A stretch of 64,000 nt of DNA from positions 25,383 to 89,382 of the forward strand of contig NZ_JAAIJY010000013.1 in NCBI RefSeq assembly GCF_011752065.1, written 5' to 3'. The position numbers and the translations under genes are program-made. Below the pieces are notes generated by a model. The model ran no database searches. It was not told where the DNA came from and was given only the letters and a program-made list of their open reading frames with translations. This DNA is from Actinomyces sp. ZJ308 (lineage in GTDB: Bacteria; Actinomycetota; Actinomycetes; Actinomycetales; Actinomycetaceae). The stretch's first letter is position 1. Every line of letters starts with the position of its first letter. This document shows positions 21,103 through 31,291 of this stretch, piece by piece.

Positions 21103-23189
21103 CTCCGGTCGCCACGCAAGGCTCCGACGGCTCCTACCCGGCGTGGGCTCAGGACCCCCATGCGACGAAGCCCCCTTATTCCGAGCAGTCGCCGGCTGCG
21201 CCCACGGCCCCTGCTGCCCCGTACAAGGGTCCGGCGCCGGAGGATGCGGGCCACCCGTGGCGCATATGGGCGGACGGGGTCTCGGTGGTGGTGTCGGGCG
21301 GCAGCGTCTCGGTCGATACGGCGGACCTGGACGCCCTGTCCTCCAGCCTCACCTCCGCCGCCGGCTCGCTCGACGACGCCCGGACGCTCATCGCCACAGT
21401 GGTCACTGAGGTGAATGCGGCGCCGCCCCCGCCGCTGCCCCCGATGTCCCCTCTTGAGCCCCGAGGCCTTCTCAACCCGCAGGGAACCTGGGATGACGTC
21501 GGCGGTCAGTGCGTTCCCGCTCCGGACCCCGCCATCCGTCCCTCCCTCTCCTCGCAGGGAGACGGATCGTCCACCGGCGCGTACCCCTTCGGTCTTGACC
21601 TGGAGAAGGACAAGGCTCTTCACTCCCTGGACGTCCTGAGCTCGGGACCCGGGTCGCTTCTCGACGTCGCGGACACCCTGCGCGGCATCGCCTCCGACGT
21701 CACCGCCTGCTCCCAGGCCCACACGCTCGCCGAGGGCGGCGCCGCCCCCGGCCCAGACCTCGTGGGTCCCGTGGACATCCGGGCCTTCGACTCCGGTCTC
21801 ATCCAGCTGGCACTGGGGTCCTCCGTCGTCGGCTCGTTCCCCGTGATATCAGCCCTGCTGGCGTCGTCGGCGTTACCCACCTGGCTGCCCTACAAGCTGC
21901 TGGAGGGTCATGAGGGCGGCCAGGCCGTCGCTGAGGCACTCCACCTCCTCCTGGAGGACCCGGCCACCGAGCAGTGGGTCAAGGAGGACGCCGTGCGGAT
22001 CGCTCTGCTGACGCTGTGGCTCACCAAGGCCAGGACCGGCCGGGAGTCGGCCACCATCGAGGCCTACCTCAAGCAGGTCTCCGAGCGCCTCGACCCCTGG
22101 GTGACGCAGCGCCTCCCCGCCCAGGTGGCCGCGGGCACGCAGACTGTGGACACCACGAGCCTGACCCCCATGCAGCGCGTCACCATGTACCTGGGGATGA
22201 ACGCGACGTCGCTGGGCGCCGGGGTCTACGGAAGCCAGACCGGTATCACGGTCACCCCGGTGGGCGGCAGCGGCTCCACCGTGCTCCCGCCCGCCACCAA
22301 GGACCCCCTGGGGCTCGGCAGCCCGGTCCAGGCCGGCATGACCGGCAGGGGCAAGGAGTCCAAGGCTCCGCAGAGCATCTCCGAGACCATCGCCCACTGC
22401 CAGGAGGTGCAGTCCTCCAAGGGCTCGTTGGAACAGGCCGACGACGAGGACGGCGTCATCTCCATCCAGCGGGTCGAGCACGCCGACGGTCGCGTCTCCT
22501 GGGTCGTCTACGTCCCCGGCACCACCGACTGGACCGTCGGCGACGGGGAGCCTCAGGACCTGCTCACCAACCTCGAGGGCGTGGGCGGCACTCCCACGGT
22601 CATGGAGAGCGCCGTCGTCACCGCCATGCGTCAGGCCGGCATCCAGTCCGGCGAGGAGGTCGCCCTCTACGGCCACTCCCAGGGCGGGATCACCGTCTCC
22701 AACATCGCCGCGGACCCGGCGATTCAGGACCGCTACAACATCACCACGGTCCTCACCGCCGGAGCGCCCACCGCGGGCGCGGACATCCCCGACGACGTCC
22801 ACGCCCTGCACGTGGAGAACACCGGCGACGCCGTCCCCGGGCTCGACGCCGCGCCCACGCCCACCGGCCCCCACCGGCAGGTCGCCACGGTCGACACCCA
22901 CCAGATGAGCACGGGCGGCTACCCCCACGCCGCCGACGTCTACGCGCAGGCCACCGAGGGCATCGAGGACCGGGCCCCCGAGCTGACCGACTGGAGCACC
23001 TCCTTCTCCCGCGCCTCAGGCGCCGGCGAGCAGGGGACGGCCACCACCGAGTACACCTTCACGGTCCAGCGCAACACCGACTCGTCCGGCGTGTACAAGG
23101 ACGGCGACGGCTACCAGGGCGAGGTGCCGTCGTCGGCGCCCTCCTACGAGCTGCCGACCCCGGCCCCGCAACCCTCGGGCGAGCATTAG
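21099..23189 (+). CDS. Large protein with helical N-terminus and alpha/beta-hydrolase (lipase-like) C-terminus
   Basis: Predicted 696 aa, no signal peptide. The N-terminal 130 residues include a WXG/LXG-like helical segment (VVVSGGSVSVDTADLDALSSSLTSAAGSLDDARTLIATVV). The C-terminal half has a serine-hydrolase core: WVVYVPGTTDW, GEEVALYGHSQGGITVSNIAAD with nucleophile S527, VLTAGAPTAGADIP, VENTGDAVPGLD and a likely catalytic His in GYPHAADVY. This layout resembles type-VII-secreted hydrolases or DUF1023-like enzymes. It is coupled to the WXG-like gene by a 4-base overlap. The substrate and secretion route are not evident. Confidence 0.72.
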   Translation: MTPVATQGSDGSYPAWAQDPHATKPPYSEQSPAAPTAPAAPYKGPAPEDAGHPWRIWADGVSVVVSGGSVSVDTADLDALSSSLTSAAGSLDDARTLIATVVTEVNAAPPPPLPPMSPLEPRGLLNPQGTWDDVGGQCVPAPDPAIRPSLSSQGDGSSTGAYPFGLDLEKDKALHSLDVLSSGPGSLLDVADTLRGIASDVTACSQAHTLAEGGAAPGPDLVGPVDIRAFDSGLIQLALGSSVVGSFPVISALLASSALPTWLPYKLLEGHEGGQAVAEALHLLLEDPATEQWVKEDAVRIALLTLWLTKARTGRESATIEAYLKQVSERLDPWVTQRLPAQVAAGTQTVDTTSLTPMQRVTMYLGMNATSLGAGVYGSQTGITVTPVGGSGSTVLPPATKDPLGLGSPVQAGMTGRGKESKAPQSISETIAHCQEVQSSKGSLEQADDEDGVISIQRVEHADGRVSWVVYVPGTTDWTVGDGEPQDLLTNLEGVGGTPTVMESAVVTAMRQAGIQSGEEVALYGHSQGGITVSNIAADPAIQDRYNITTVLTAGAPTAGADIPDDVHALHVENTGDAVPGLDAAPTPTGPHRQVATVDTHQMSTGGYPHAADVYAQATEGIEDRAPELTDWSTSFSRASGAGEQGTATTEYTFTVQRNTDSSGVYKDGDGYQGEVPSSAPSYELPTPAPQPSGEH

Positions 23190-23208
23190 ATGGTGTTGCG
23201 AAGGCCTG

Positions 23209-23616
23209 TCAGTCCTCGCGGCGCACCAGCAGCGCGGCGATGATCGAGGAGATCACCGAGATGATGATCGATCCGACCACGGCAGTGCCGAAGGAGGAGA
23301 CCTCCAGCCCCAGCGGCACGGAGCCGCCGGCGCCCAGTGCCCCGATGTGGTCGGTCAGCCAGCCGGTCAGCGAGAGCATCGCGCCGTTGACCACCAGGGC
23401 GAACAGCCCGAAGGTGATGATGTAGAGCGGAAAGGCCAGGAACTTCGCCACGGGCTTGACCAGCGAGTTCACCAGCGCCAGCACCAGTCCCAGAATCAGG
23501 AGGTTCAGCCACATCTGGGCGGTGCCCACCCCCTCGGGCACACTCAGCCCGGACAGGAGGCGCGTGGCCAGCCACAGGCCGGCCGCGTTTCCGATGGTTC
23601 GTGCCACGATCTCCAT
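23209..23616 (-). CDS. Phage-holin-family-4 type membrane protein
   Basis: Predicted 135 aa with four hydrophobic helices in the order seen in the Phage_holin_4_2 family: IVARTIGNAAGLWLATRLLSGL, LNLLILGLVLALVNSLVKPVAKFLAFPLYIITFGLFALVVNGAML, then GTAVVGSIIISVISSIIAALLVRRED. The LVNSLVKPV...PLYIITFGLFALVVN block is the family core. Chromosomal members are common in actinobacteria and are not phage lysis genes. The start at 23616 is supported by CACAAT 6 bases upstream; it is divergent from the aminotransferase gene 46 bases away. Confidence 0.82.
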   Translation of the reverse strand: MEIVARTIGNAAGLWLATRLLSGLSVPEGVGTAQMWLNLLILGLVLALVNSLVKPVAKFLAFPLYIITFGLFALVVNGAMLSLTGWLTDHIGALGAGGSVPLGLEVSSFGTAVVGSIIISVISSIIAALLVRRED

Positions 23617-23622
23617 GGGTCC

Positions 23623-23628
23623 ATTGTG
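23623..23628 (-). promoter_or_regulatory. -10 element of the holin-like gene (leaderless)
   Basis: CACAAT on the minus strand ends 6 bases before ATG 23616. The divergent hisC-type gene starts only 46 bases away, so the two promoters overlap. Confidence 0.45.
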
Positions 23629-23662
23629 TCTGAGCAACCTGTGCCGGTGCCAAGATGGGGCT

Positions 23663-24820
23663 ATGAGTTCCGCAGCGACCCCAGCCACCGGCGAACCGGA
23701 CCCGCCCGCCCCCGTTCTCGCCCAGGACGAGAGGCCCTCGACGACGGTCCGTATCCGCCCCGACGTCGCCGCCCTGCCCGCCTATGTCCCCGGGGCCCGG
23801 CCCGACGCCGCCGGCCCGGTGGAGATCGCCAAGCTCTCCTCCAACGAGCTGCCCTTCGGGCCCCAGGACGCGGTCGTCGAGGCCATCACCCGCGCCGCGA
23901 CCGGCGTCAACCGCTACCCGGAGATGACGGGTGAGACCCTGACGCAGGCGCTGGCGCGCCGGTGGGGTGTGGGGGCTGAGCAGGTCGTCGTCGGCAACGG
24001 CTCGGTCGCCCTCATCCAGCACCTGCTCGACGCCGTGTGCCGGCCCGGCGACGAGGTCGTCATCCCCTGGCGATCCTTCGAGGCCTACCCGATCTGCGTG
24101 GCCGTCGCAGGCGCCACGGCCGTGCGCGTCCCCCTGACCCCCGACGCGCGTCACGACGTGCCCGCCATGCTGGCGGCCATCACCCCCCGAACCCGCGTGG
24201 TCATGGCCTGCACCCCCAACAATCCCACCGGCACGATCCTCACCGCGGGCGAGCTGGCCGCGCTCGTGGCCGGGGTGCCGCGCGACGTCGTCGTCCTTAT
24301 CGACGAGGCCTACCTCGACTTCGTCACCGACCCCGAGGCCGGTGACGCGCTCACCCTGCTGGCCGGGGCCCCCAACCTCGTGGTCTCGCGGACCTTCTCC
24401 AAGGCCCATGCCCTGGCCGGGATGCGCGTGGGCTACCTCGTGTGCGAGTCGGGCCTGGCCGCCGCCATCCGCTCCGTGGCCACGCCCTTCGGGGTGAGCC
24501 TGCCCGCGCAGGCCGCTGCCGCCGCCGCGCTGGGAGAGGCCGAGCTGGCCTGCACCGCCGAGCGCTCGGCCGCCGTCGCCGCCGAGCGTGACCGGGTGGT
24601 GGCCGCCCTGCGCGCCCAGGGCTGGGAGGTGCCCGACGCCCAGGGCAACTTCTTCTGGCTCGGCGTGGGACCGGAGACGACGGCGCTGGCCGAGCACTTC
24701 CGTGCCGCCGGCATCCTCGTGCGCCCCTTCGCCGGCGAGGGAGTACGGGTCTCGATCGGGACGACGTCGGACAACGACCGGGTACTGGCCGCCGCGGCCG
24801 CCTGGCGCGTCCCACGTTGA
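23663..24820 (+). CDS. HisC-type PLP aminotransferase (histidinol-phosphate or aromatic amino acid)
   Basis: Predicted 385 aa, fold type I. Features: KLSSNELPFGPQ, VVVGNGSVALIQHLLDAV, MACTPNNPTGT, VVLIDEAYLDF, and the PLP-lysine motif SRTFSKAHALAGMRVGY. C-terminal VRPFAGEGVRVSIGT matches HisC/Pat. A lone copy outside a his operon more often serves as the aromatic aminotransferase (Pat) in actinobacteria; the sequence alone does not decide. The first 40 residues are Pro/Asp-rich. ATG 23663 lies 6 bases after CAAGAT, a weak leaderless -10. Confidence 0.88.
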   Translation: MSSAATPATGEPDPPAPVLAQDERPSTTVRIRPDVAALPAYVPGARPDAAGPVEIAKLSSNELPFGPQDAVVEAITRAATGVNRYPEMTGETLTQALARRWGVGAEQVVVGNGSVALIQHLLDAVCRPGDEVVIPWRSFEAYPICVAVAGATAVRVPLTPDARHDVPAMLAAITPRTRVVMACTPNNPTGTILTAGELAALVAGVPRDVVVLIDEAYLDFVTDPEAGDALTLLAGAPNLVVSRTFSKAHALAGMRVGYLVCESGLAAAIRSVATPFGVSLPAQAAAAAALGEAELACTAERSAAVAAERDRVVAALRAQGWEVPDAQGNFFWLGVGPETTALAEHFRAAGILVRPFAGEGVRVSIGTTSDNDRVLAAAAAWRVPR

Positions 24821-25023
24821 GGCCAGCAGGACCGGCGGTGAGGGGAGGAGGGACGTGCCGAGCCGCCCCTGAAACCGGGCGGTCCCGCGCAACGGGCGGC
24901 CGCGGCAGCCTGGTGCGACCGCTGAGGCGCAGCGGACGGTGGTGCCTGGGACCGGGTGGCGGCGGGGCCGGGTGAGCGCCGCCGCCACACCCAGCTGTCA
25001 GGCCGAGTCGTCTCAGCGAGTTG
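24821..25023. other. Gap between convergent genes
   Basis: About 200 bases with several GC-rich inverted stretches but no T-tract and no supported ORF. It probably holds the 3' ends of the aminotransferase and YwiC-like transcripts. Confidence 0.4.
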
Positions 25024-26181
25024 TCACACCGAGATGGTCACCAGGAAGGCGATGCACATGACGACCTCGACAATGCCCATCGTGCCCGGCCGCAGCGGGC
25101 GGTGACGCCTGCGCACCAGGCTCCACTGCCACAGCGGCATGACCAGCGAGCGCACGGCCAGCACCACCCACAGGACGGCGTGCCCCCACGGCAGCAGTCC
25201 CCGCGACGCCAGCCAGAAGGTCACCGCTGCGACCGCCGCGTGTGCCACCACCGTCCCGGCCAGCAGCACGTAGTTGAAGCGCTCGCGGATCATCGACTTG
25301 ATGTAGGGGACCGTCCCGCAGAAGTAGGCGGCGGTCAGCGCCGTCACCAGCCACATCCAGGACCAGCCCGTCAGCGCGCCGTTGGGGGAGGCCCCCGGCA
25401 GGGGGGCGCTCGGCGTTCCCAGTCCCAGGAACCCGCCGTCGCCGTGCACCGCCAGGCTGTAGGTGACGGCGGCCATGAGGGAGGCGGCCGCCGTCGTCGA
25501 CAGCCCCGAGATCAGCGAGCGCTCGTGCCCGCGCCACACCTGGTGCAGCGCGATGACGAACAGCGGCAGCAGCGGCACGACCCACTGGATGAGGTAGGGC
25601 GCCACGAGCAGGGTGATGAGGGCCAGGGAGGCCGTCCAGCCGGTGTAGACCAGGAGCGGCAGCATGATGAGGGCGCGCTTGCGGGCCGAGCGGGTGCGCA
25701 GCCACTGCGACCAGGACCAGTAGGTGAGGTAGCCGCCCCACCACGCCGGCAGGAACAGGAGGTTCACCCAGCTGAAGCCGCCCACGACCCAGCCGACGAT
25801 CGGCGGCAGCACCAGCATCGACCAGGCCCCGTGCTGGTTGGGGACCCAGGCCTTGCGGCCGGGCTGGCGCCGGATCTGCTCCTGGGTGGGGGGCTTGGGG
25901 CGCTCGGTCTGCCGGGGCCTGCCGGTGGCCAGCATGATGTCGTCCTGAGGACCCGGTCGGGACTGCTGGGAGGGGGCCCGGCGTGACCGGACGGTGCCGT
26001 TCGGCGCCTCGGCGACGTCGTCGGGCGAAACGGACTCAAGGACCTCGGGGGACTCGTAGGACGCGGGGGACGCGGATGACTCAGCCGACTCGGGGGACTC
26101 CGCGTGGCCGGCGGAGCCGGCGGACGCGGGGGAGTGCTCGACGTGGTGACTGGACGGCCTCGACGGGCGGGACTGGCTCAC
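25024..26181 (-). CDS. YwiC-like multipass membrane protein
   Basis: Predicted 385 aa. After a 125-residue Ser/Glu/Pro-rich cytoplasmic tail comes the family signature KAWVPNQHGAWSMLVLPPIVGWVVGG, then about eight helices, including FCGTVPYIKSMIRERFNYVLLAGTVVAHAA and a C-terminal GIVEVVMCIAFLVTISV. YwiC-like proteins are membrane proteins of unknown biochemical role. GTG 26181 was chosen because TAGGGT ends 7 bases upstream; the frame stays open to 26349 only because it runs into the palindromic repeat cluster. Confidence 0.82.
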   Translation of the reverse strand: MSQSRPSRPSSHHVEHSPASAGSAGHAESPESAESSASPASYESPEVLESVSPDDVAEAPNGTVRSRRAPSQQSRPGPQDDIMLATGRPRQTERPKPPTQEQIRRQPGRKAWVPNQHGAWSMLVLPPIVGWVVGGFSWVNLLFLPAWWGGYLTYWSWSQWLRTRSARKRALIMLPLLVYTGWTASLALITLLVAPYLIQWVVPLLPLFVIALHQVWRGHERSLISGLSTTAAASLMAAVTYSLAVHGDGGFLGLGTPSAPLPGASPNGALTGWSWMWLVTALTAAYFCGTVPYIKSMIRERFNYVLLAGTVVAHAAVAAVTFWLASRGLLPWGHAVLWVVLAVRSLVMPLWQWSLVRRRHRPLRPGTMGIVEVVMCIAFLVTISV

Positions 26182-26188
26182 ACCCGTC

Positions 26189-26194
26189 ACCCTA
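26189..26194 (-). promoter_or_regulatory. -10 element of the YwiC-like gene (leaderless)
   Basis: TAGGGT on the minus strand ends 7 bases before GTG 26181. Confidence 0.5.
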
Positions 26195-26227
26195 GTCGCT
26201 CGCCCTGGCACCTGGCCGGGAAGTTCC

Positions 26228-26422
26228 TGCGTCGACAGGAACATTCCGCACGGCCGGGGACATTTCCCCGCGGCCGGGGGCATTCGACGCCGTCGGGGAC
26301 GGAAATCCCGCACCCGTACGCGTGAGACGTCCCCGTCCGCGACTCGCATGCACCCGTACGCGTGAGACGTCCCCGTCCGCGACTCGCACGCACCCGTACG
26401 GGCGACATGTCCCCGGCCGCGA
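26228..26422. repeat. GGGGACA palindrome family, site 1, with a 40-bp tandem repeat
   Basis: Contains GGGGACATTT, the GACGCCGTC module, a diverged centre (GGAAATCCCG) and CATGTCCCCGG. Inside it a 40-base unit starting CACCCGTACGCGTGAGACGT is repeated at 26311 and 26351, with a partial third at 26391. It lies between the YwiC-like and GNAT genes (both minus). Confidence 0.8.
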
Positions 26423-26450
26423 GCCAGGTTGGACCGGTGGTAGGGGCGGG

Positions 26451-26981
26451 TCAGGTCAGGGTGAGCCGCATCTGGTGCCAGGGCACCCCGCCGTGGTTGG
26501 AGGGGGACAGGCCCTCGTCGACGAAACCGAGGCGCGCGTAGAAGGCCACGAGGTCGTCGAGGCAGGTGAGCACCAGGCCCTGACGGCCGTGGGCGCGCGT
26601 CGTCTCGATGACGGTGCGCAGCAGGCGGGTGGCCAGCCCCTGCCCCTGGGCGGCGGGTGCCGTGGCGACGCCGAAGATCATCTGCCAGGCGCCGTCGGGG
26701 TCATGCATCGTGGGCGACTCGTACATCTCGTCGCTCAGGTCGCGCTCGTTGGTGCACAGGCCGTTGACCAGCGCCAGCAGCGTGCCGGACTCGTCCTCGA
26801 TGAGCCAGAAGTGGTCGGCGTAGTAGGCCATCCGCTCGGCGATCGTTGTTGGACTGGCCGCCTGCTCGGGTGGGAAGCAGATGGCCTCCAGGGCGGCCGC
26901 CATGGCCGCGTCCTGCGCCTGCTGGGCCGGGACCGTCCGGGCCGTGCGGATGTGCAGGATCGTGGAGTCGGTGGTGTCCAT
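26451..26981 (-). CDS. GNAT-family N-acetyltransferase
   Basis: Predicted 176 aa. The acetyl-CoA site is IFGVATAPAAQGQGLATRLLRTVIE, where QGQGLA fits the Q/RxxGxG/A loop, followed by LVLTCLDDLVAFYARLGFVDEGL, the usual beta4-alpha4 region. EAICFPPEQAASPTTIAERMAYY near the start resembles arylalkylamine N-acetyltransferase-like GNATs. The substrate is unknown. ATG 26981 begins the homology-like sequence; longer frames run into repeat DNA. Confidence 0.86.
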   Translation of the reverse strand: MDTTDSTILHIRTARTVPAQQAQDAAMAAALEAICFPPEQAASPTTIAERMAYYADHFWLIEDESGTLLALVNGLCTNERDLSDEMYESPTMHDPDGAWQMIFGVATAPAAQGQGLATRLLRTVIETTRAHGRQGLVLTCLDDLVAFYARLGFVDEGLSPSNHGGVPWHQMRLTLT

Positions 26982-27041
26982 GCCAGCATTCTGGCCAGTC
27001 GGCGGCTCGACGTCGACCGCTCGCCCGCCTCCACCCTCCAC

Positions 27042-27146
27042 AGCCGGGGACATTCCACGCCTGCGGGGGTTCCTCCACGGACGGGGACATTCTGCGCGTA
27101 CGGGTACAGAATTCCTGTACCCGTACGCGCAGAATGTCCCCGGCTG
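27042..27146. repeat. GGGGACA palindrome family, site 2, with perfect 27-bp stem
   Basis: 27083-27109 and 27115-27141 are perfect complements (GGGGACATTCTGCGCGTACG at the start of the arm) around a 5-base AATTC loop. A partial GGGGACATTC module precedes it. It follows the pgm stop and may end that transcript. Confidence 0.9.
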
Positions 27147-27181
27147 GAGCGCAGCGGCCCGCCCGATGGTGGCCTTGAGCC

Positions 27182-28864
<1,683 letters not shown>

Positions 28865-29346
28865 GGGGCACAGTGTGTCACGTACCACTGGTTGAATCAG
28901 CCCGTTTCGCTGTGCGAAACAACGGGCGCTGCGGGGTCGGGAGCTGTTCATCCGCGGGGGCGAGATGCCCGACGACGACGGTGTTCCGGGAGAGTTCGCA
29001 GCGAAGGCCCGGCGGGAAGTGCCGTAGGTCCCGGGTGGGGCTGCGGTGCGAGAGGCCGGTTCCCGGATCCTGGCTCGCCGGATCGGCGACTGCACTTCGT
29101 GTCGGGAACGTACTTTCCCGGCAGGCCACTGAGGTCCTCCCCAAGTCGTCCGCGACAACACGCAGTCCTCGACGCGAAGGTACGTCCTCGATGATCGCCA
29201 CCAGGCCGGCCGGCAGAGCCTCCCGGAACCGGCCTGTTCTCGGGACATGGGTAGTCTGGCCCGGGCGTCGGCGCCGCCGCTGTACCGCCGCGCCCGCCCG
29301 AAACGACAGGACAACGCGCCCCAGCGCCCAGGAGGAACGAGGAACC
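28865..29346. other. 482-base gap, no confident gene
   Basis: A minus-strand frame ending at 28878 (containing [21 protein letters not shown]) has some coding-like texture, but no recognised domain or good start. A hairpin GTTTCG-ctgtg-CGAAAC sits at about 28905-28921 just upstream of pgm. The rest shows nothing I can support. Confidence 0.35.
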
Positions 29347-29745
29347 ATGACCGTCAGCCGTATCGCCACCACCAGCGCCCCCGCCGCCGTCGGCCCCTAC
29401 TCCCAGGGCGTCTCGACCGGCCAGGAGGCGGGCTCGCTCGTCTTCGTCTCCGGGCAGGTGCCGCTCGACCCGGCCACCGGCGCGCTCGTCGACGGCGACA
29501 TCCAGGCCCAGGCCGAGCAGGTCCTCAAGAACGTGGGGGCCATCCTGGCCGAGGCCGGGCTCGGGTACGACGACGTCGTCAAGACCACGGTCCTGCTCGC
29601 CGACATCGCCGACTTCGCCGCCGTCAACGAGGTCTACGCCCGCTACTTCACCGGCCAGACCCTCCCCGCCCGGGCCGCCTTCGGCGTCGCCGCCCTGCCG
29701 CTGGGGGCCGGCGTCGAGATCGAGGCCATCGCCGCCCGGTCCTGA
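29347..29745 (+). CDS. ridA: RidA family enamine/imine deaminase
   Basis: Predicted 132 aa, the standard length. Features: [62 protein letters not shown], and the C-terminal [23 protein letters not shown] with the substrate-binding Arg and Glu. RidA hydrolyses reactive enamines such as 2-aminoacrylate made by PLP enzymes, protecting them from damage. The ATG has purine-rich GAGGAACGAGGAA upstream. Confidence 0.94.
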   Translation: MTVSRIATTSAPAAVGPYSQGVSTGQEAGSLVFVSGQVPLDPATGALVDGDIQAQAEQVLKNVGAILAEAGLGYDDVVKTTVLLADIADFAAVNEVYARYFTGQTLPARAAFGVAALPLGAGVEIEAIAARS

Positions 29746-29860
29746 GCCGGATTCCGCACTCCACCTCCCCGACGGGGCGCCGTCCCCCGCCGGCCTAGGT
29801 CGTGTTGCGAAACGGGGTCTGTGGGGATCTCTCAGAGCCGCAGCAAGGCACGTGCTCTGT

Positions 29861-29934
29861 CGCGGTCGTACCTTAGGTCGCGCGTTCGAGGGGTAAAGGG
29901 TACGAACGCGCGACCTACCCTACGAACGCGCGGA
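29861..29934 (-). repeat. CGCGCGTTCG element, copy B
   Basis: Reverse complement of copy A at 18253-18324 over about 70 bases with a few differences. Like copy A it lies downstream of a gene (ridA) in the same relative orientation, which suggests a transcript-end function. Confidence 0.75.
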
Positions 29935-30024
29935 TGTCTCAACGTGCTTTCACAACAGGACCTGGGGCGTTGGGCCCTGCCGCCGGGCCGGAGCGCTCAC
30001 TAGGCTTCCTCGCGGTTCCGCCTC

Positions 30025-30056
30025 CACGGGGCGCCCTCTATCGGGGGCGCCCCGTG
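30025..30056. terminator. Strong hairpin
   Basis: CACGGGGCGCCC (30025-30036) pairs perfectly with GGGCGCCCCGTG (30045-30056) around an 8-base loop. It is followed by TTGATCT, a poor T-tract. It lies between ridA and the next plus-strand gene. Confidence 0.6.
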
Positions 30057-30168
30057 TTGATCTCCCCATGGTCGGCGGCCCGGCTGCGCGGAAGGATGAG
30101 GCACGCCGGACGGCCACTGAGCCGCAGACCGGTCAGGACCCGGGTTGAGACGCCATGAGAGGAGGACG

Positions 30169-31188
30169 ATGCCGCCCACGCACCCGCCCCTCATCGTCCG
30201 CCTCGGTGGGATCCGCTCGCTGCTGGCCTTCTCGACCATCATGACTGGCGGCCTGGCGGCCGTTCTCTCACCGGTGGCCGCGGCGGTCCGGGCGCCCAGG
30301 CTCCTGCCCCCCTCGTTACTGCTGACCCTCCTGGGCGCCGGATGCATCGCCTACTACCTGTGGCGCGGCCTGACGGCGCGCCGCGTGGCCGGGCAGGCGC
30401 TGCGCCACTACTCGCAGGTCACCCACGACTACGAGGCCACCGAGCTCCAGGCCCGCCTCATCCCGGAAGGCGAGCCCCGTGGCGCCCGGGTCATGGCCCG
30501 CTACCGCTGGTTCCGCGACGAGTACGAGAACCTGACCCGCTCCTGGCAGGACCTCGGCAGCCCTCGGGGCGCCCAGTGGTTCGATCCGGGGATGCTCGGG
30601 CGCGTCACCGAGCTCGGGCGGCGCTCGGCCGCACTGGACTCGACCGACGACGTTATCGCCGGCGATGCGGCCCTCCTGACCCTGTCCTCCAGCTGGGAGC
30701 GGCGCTGGTACGACGAGCAGCGGCCGGTCCTTCAGGACCTCGACCTGCTCCTGGGCCTGTGCCAGCAGATCGACTCCCACGCCTTCGCCCCCGGCGGCAC
30801 GGTGGAGGCCCGGGAGCAGGTTCGCGCCCACCACCAGCGCCTCACCGAGATGACCGCCGAGCTCTCCGCCGGCCGCCTGCAGCCCTCGGCGGCTCTCGAC
30901 GAGCTCACCTGGATCGCGGCCGACGTCCGCCGGTCGGCGAGCGGCCTGGCACTTCGCGCCGCCGCCACCGGTCCACCCCTCAACCCACTTAACGCCGGGG
31001 CGCACCGCCGGCTGGACGCCCGCGGCTCTCCGGGCGTCGTCGGGCCCGGGAGACCCGGGCGACACCGCGGCTACTGGTATCCGACCGGCGGCCACGTCGG
31101 CGTCGGCCCCACCGGGCACGGCGGTTCCCAGCAGTTCCTGGCCGCCCGAGCACGCTTCTTCGGGGACGGCACCTTCCCGGGGCTCTGA
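30169..31188 (+). CDS. Membrane protein, shortened paralog of the TPM-family protein at 31292
   Basis: Predicted 339 aa. An N-terminal hydrophobic stretch, then a helix (LLTLLGAGCIAYYLWRGLTARR) and a roughly 200-residue helical region (ALRHYSQVTHDYEATELQARLIPEGEPRGARVMARYRWFRDEYENLTRSWQDLGSP) almost identical in order to the next gene. It lacks the extracytoplasmic TPM-like domain of the paralog, and its tail is Gly/Pro-rich. ATG 30169 has AGGAGG 3 bases upstream; a TTG at 30145 is in frame. It probably arose by tandem duplication with loss of the TPM domain. Confidence 0.72.
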   Translation: MPPTHPPLIVRLGGIRSLLAFSTIMTGGLAAVLSPVAAAVRAPRLLPPSLLLTLLGAGCIAYYLWRGLTARRVAGQALRHYSQVTHDYEATELQARLIPEGEPRGARVMARYRWFRDEYENLTRSWQDLGSPRGAQWFDPGMLGRVTELGRRSAALDSTDDVIAGDAALLTLSSSWERRWYDEQRPVLQDLDLLLGLCQQIDSHAFAPGGTVEAREQVRAHHQRLTEMTAELSAGRLQPSAALDELTWIAADVRRSASGLALRAAATGPPLNPLNAGAHRRLDARGSPGVVGPGRPGRHRGYWYPTGGHVGVGPTGHGGSQQFLAARARFFGDGTFPGL

Positions 31189-31291
31189 TCGACGTCACCC
31201 CGTCCACGGCCCGGAGGGGCTGAGGGTGCCGGGCCCTTCGCCGCCCACAACCATCACACCGCCACGTCACAAGGAAGAAAGGGATGTTCGG

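Noticed and set aside
26182..26349. N-terminal extension of the YwiC-like protein
   Set aside because: It runs through the GGGGACA repeat cluster; a leaderless -10 supports GTG 26181.
26311..26400. CRISPR-like array
   Set aside because: The 40-bp units are contiguous without spacers and belong to the palindrome family; no cas genes are present.
28878..29372. 164-codon minus-strand ORF upstream of pgm
   Set aside because: Part of it looks coding, but it overlaps the ridA start region, has no recognised domain and no good start; left as an uncertain gap.
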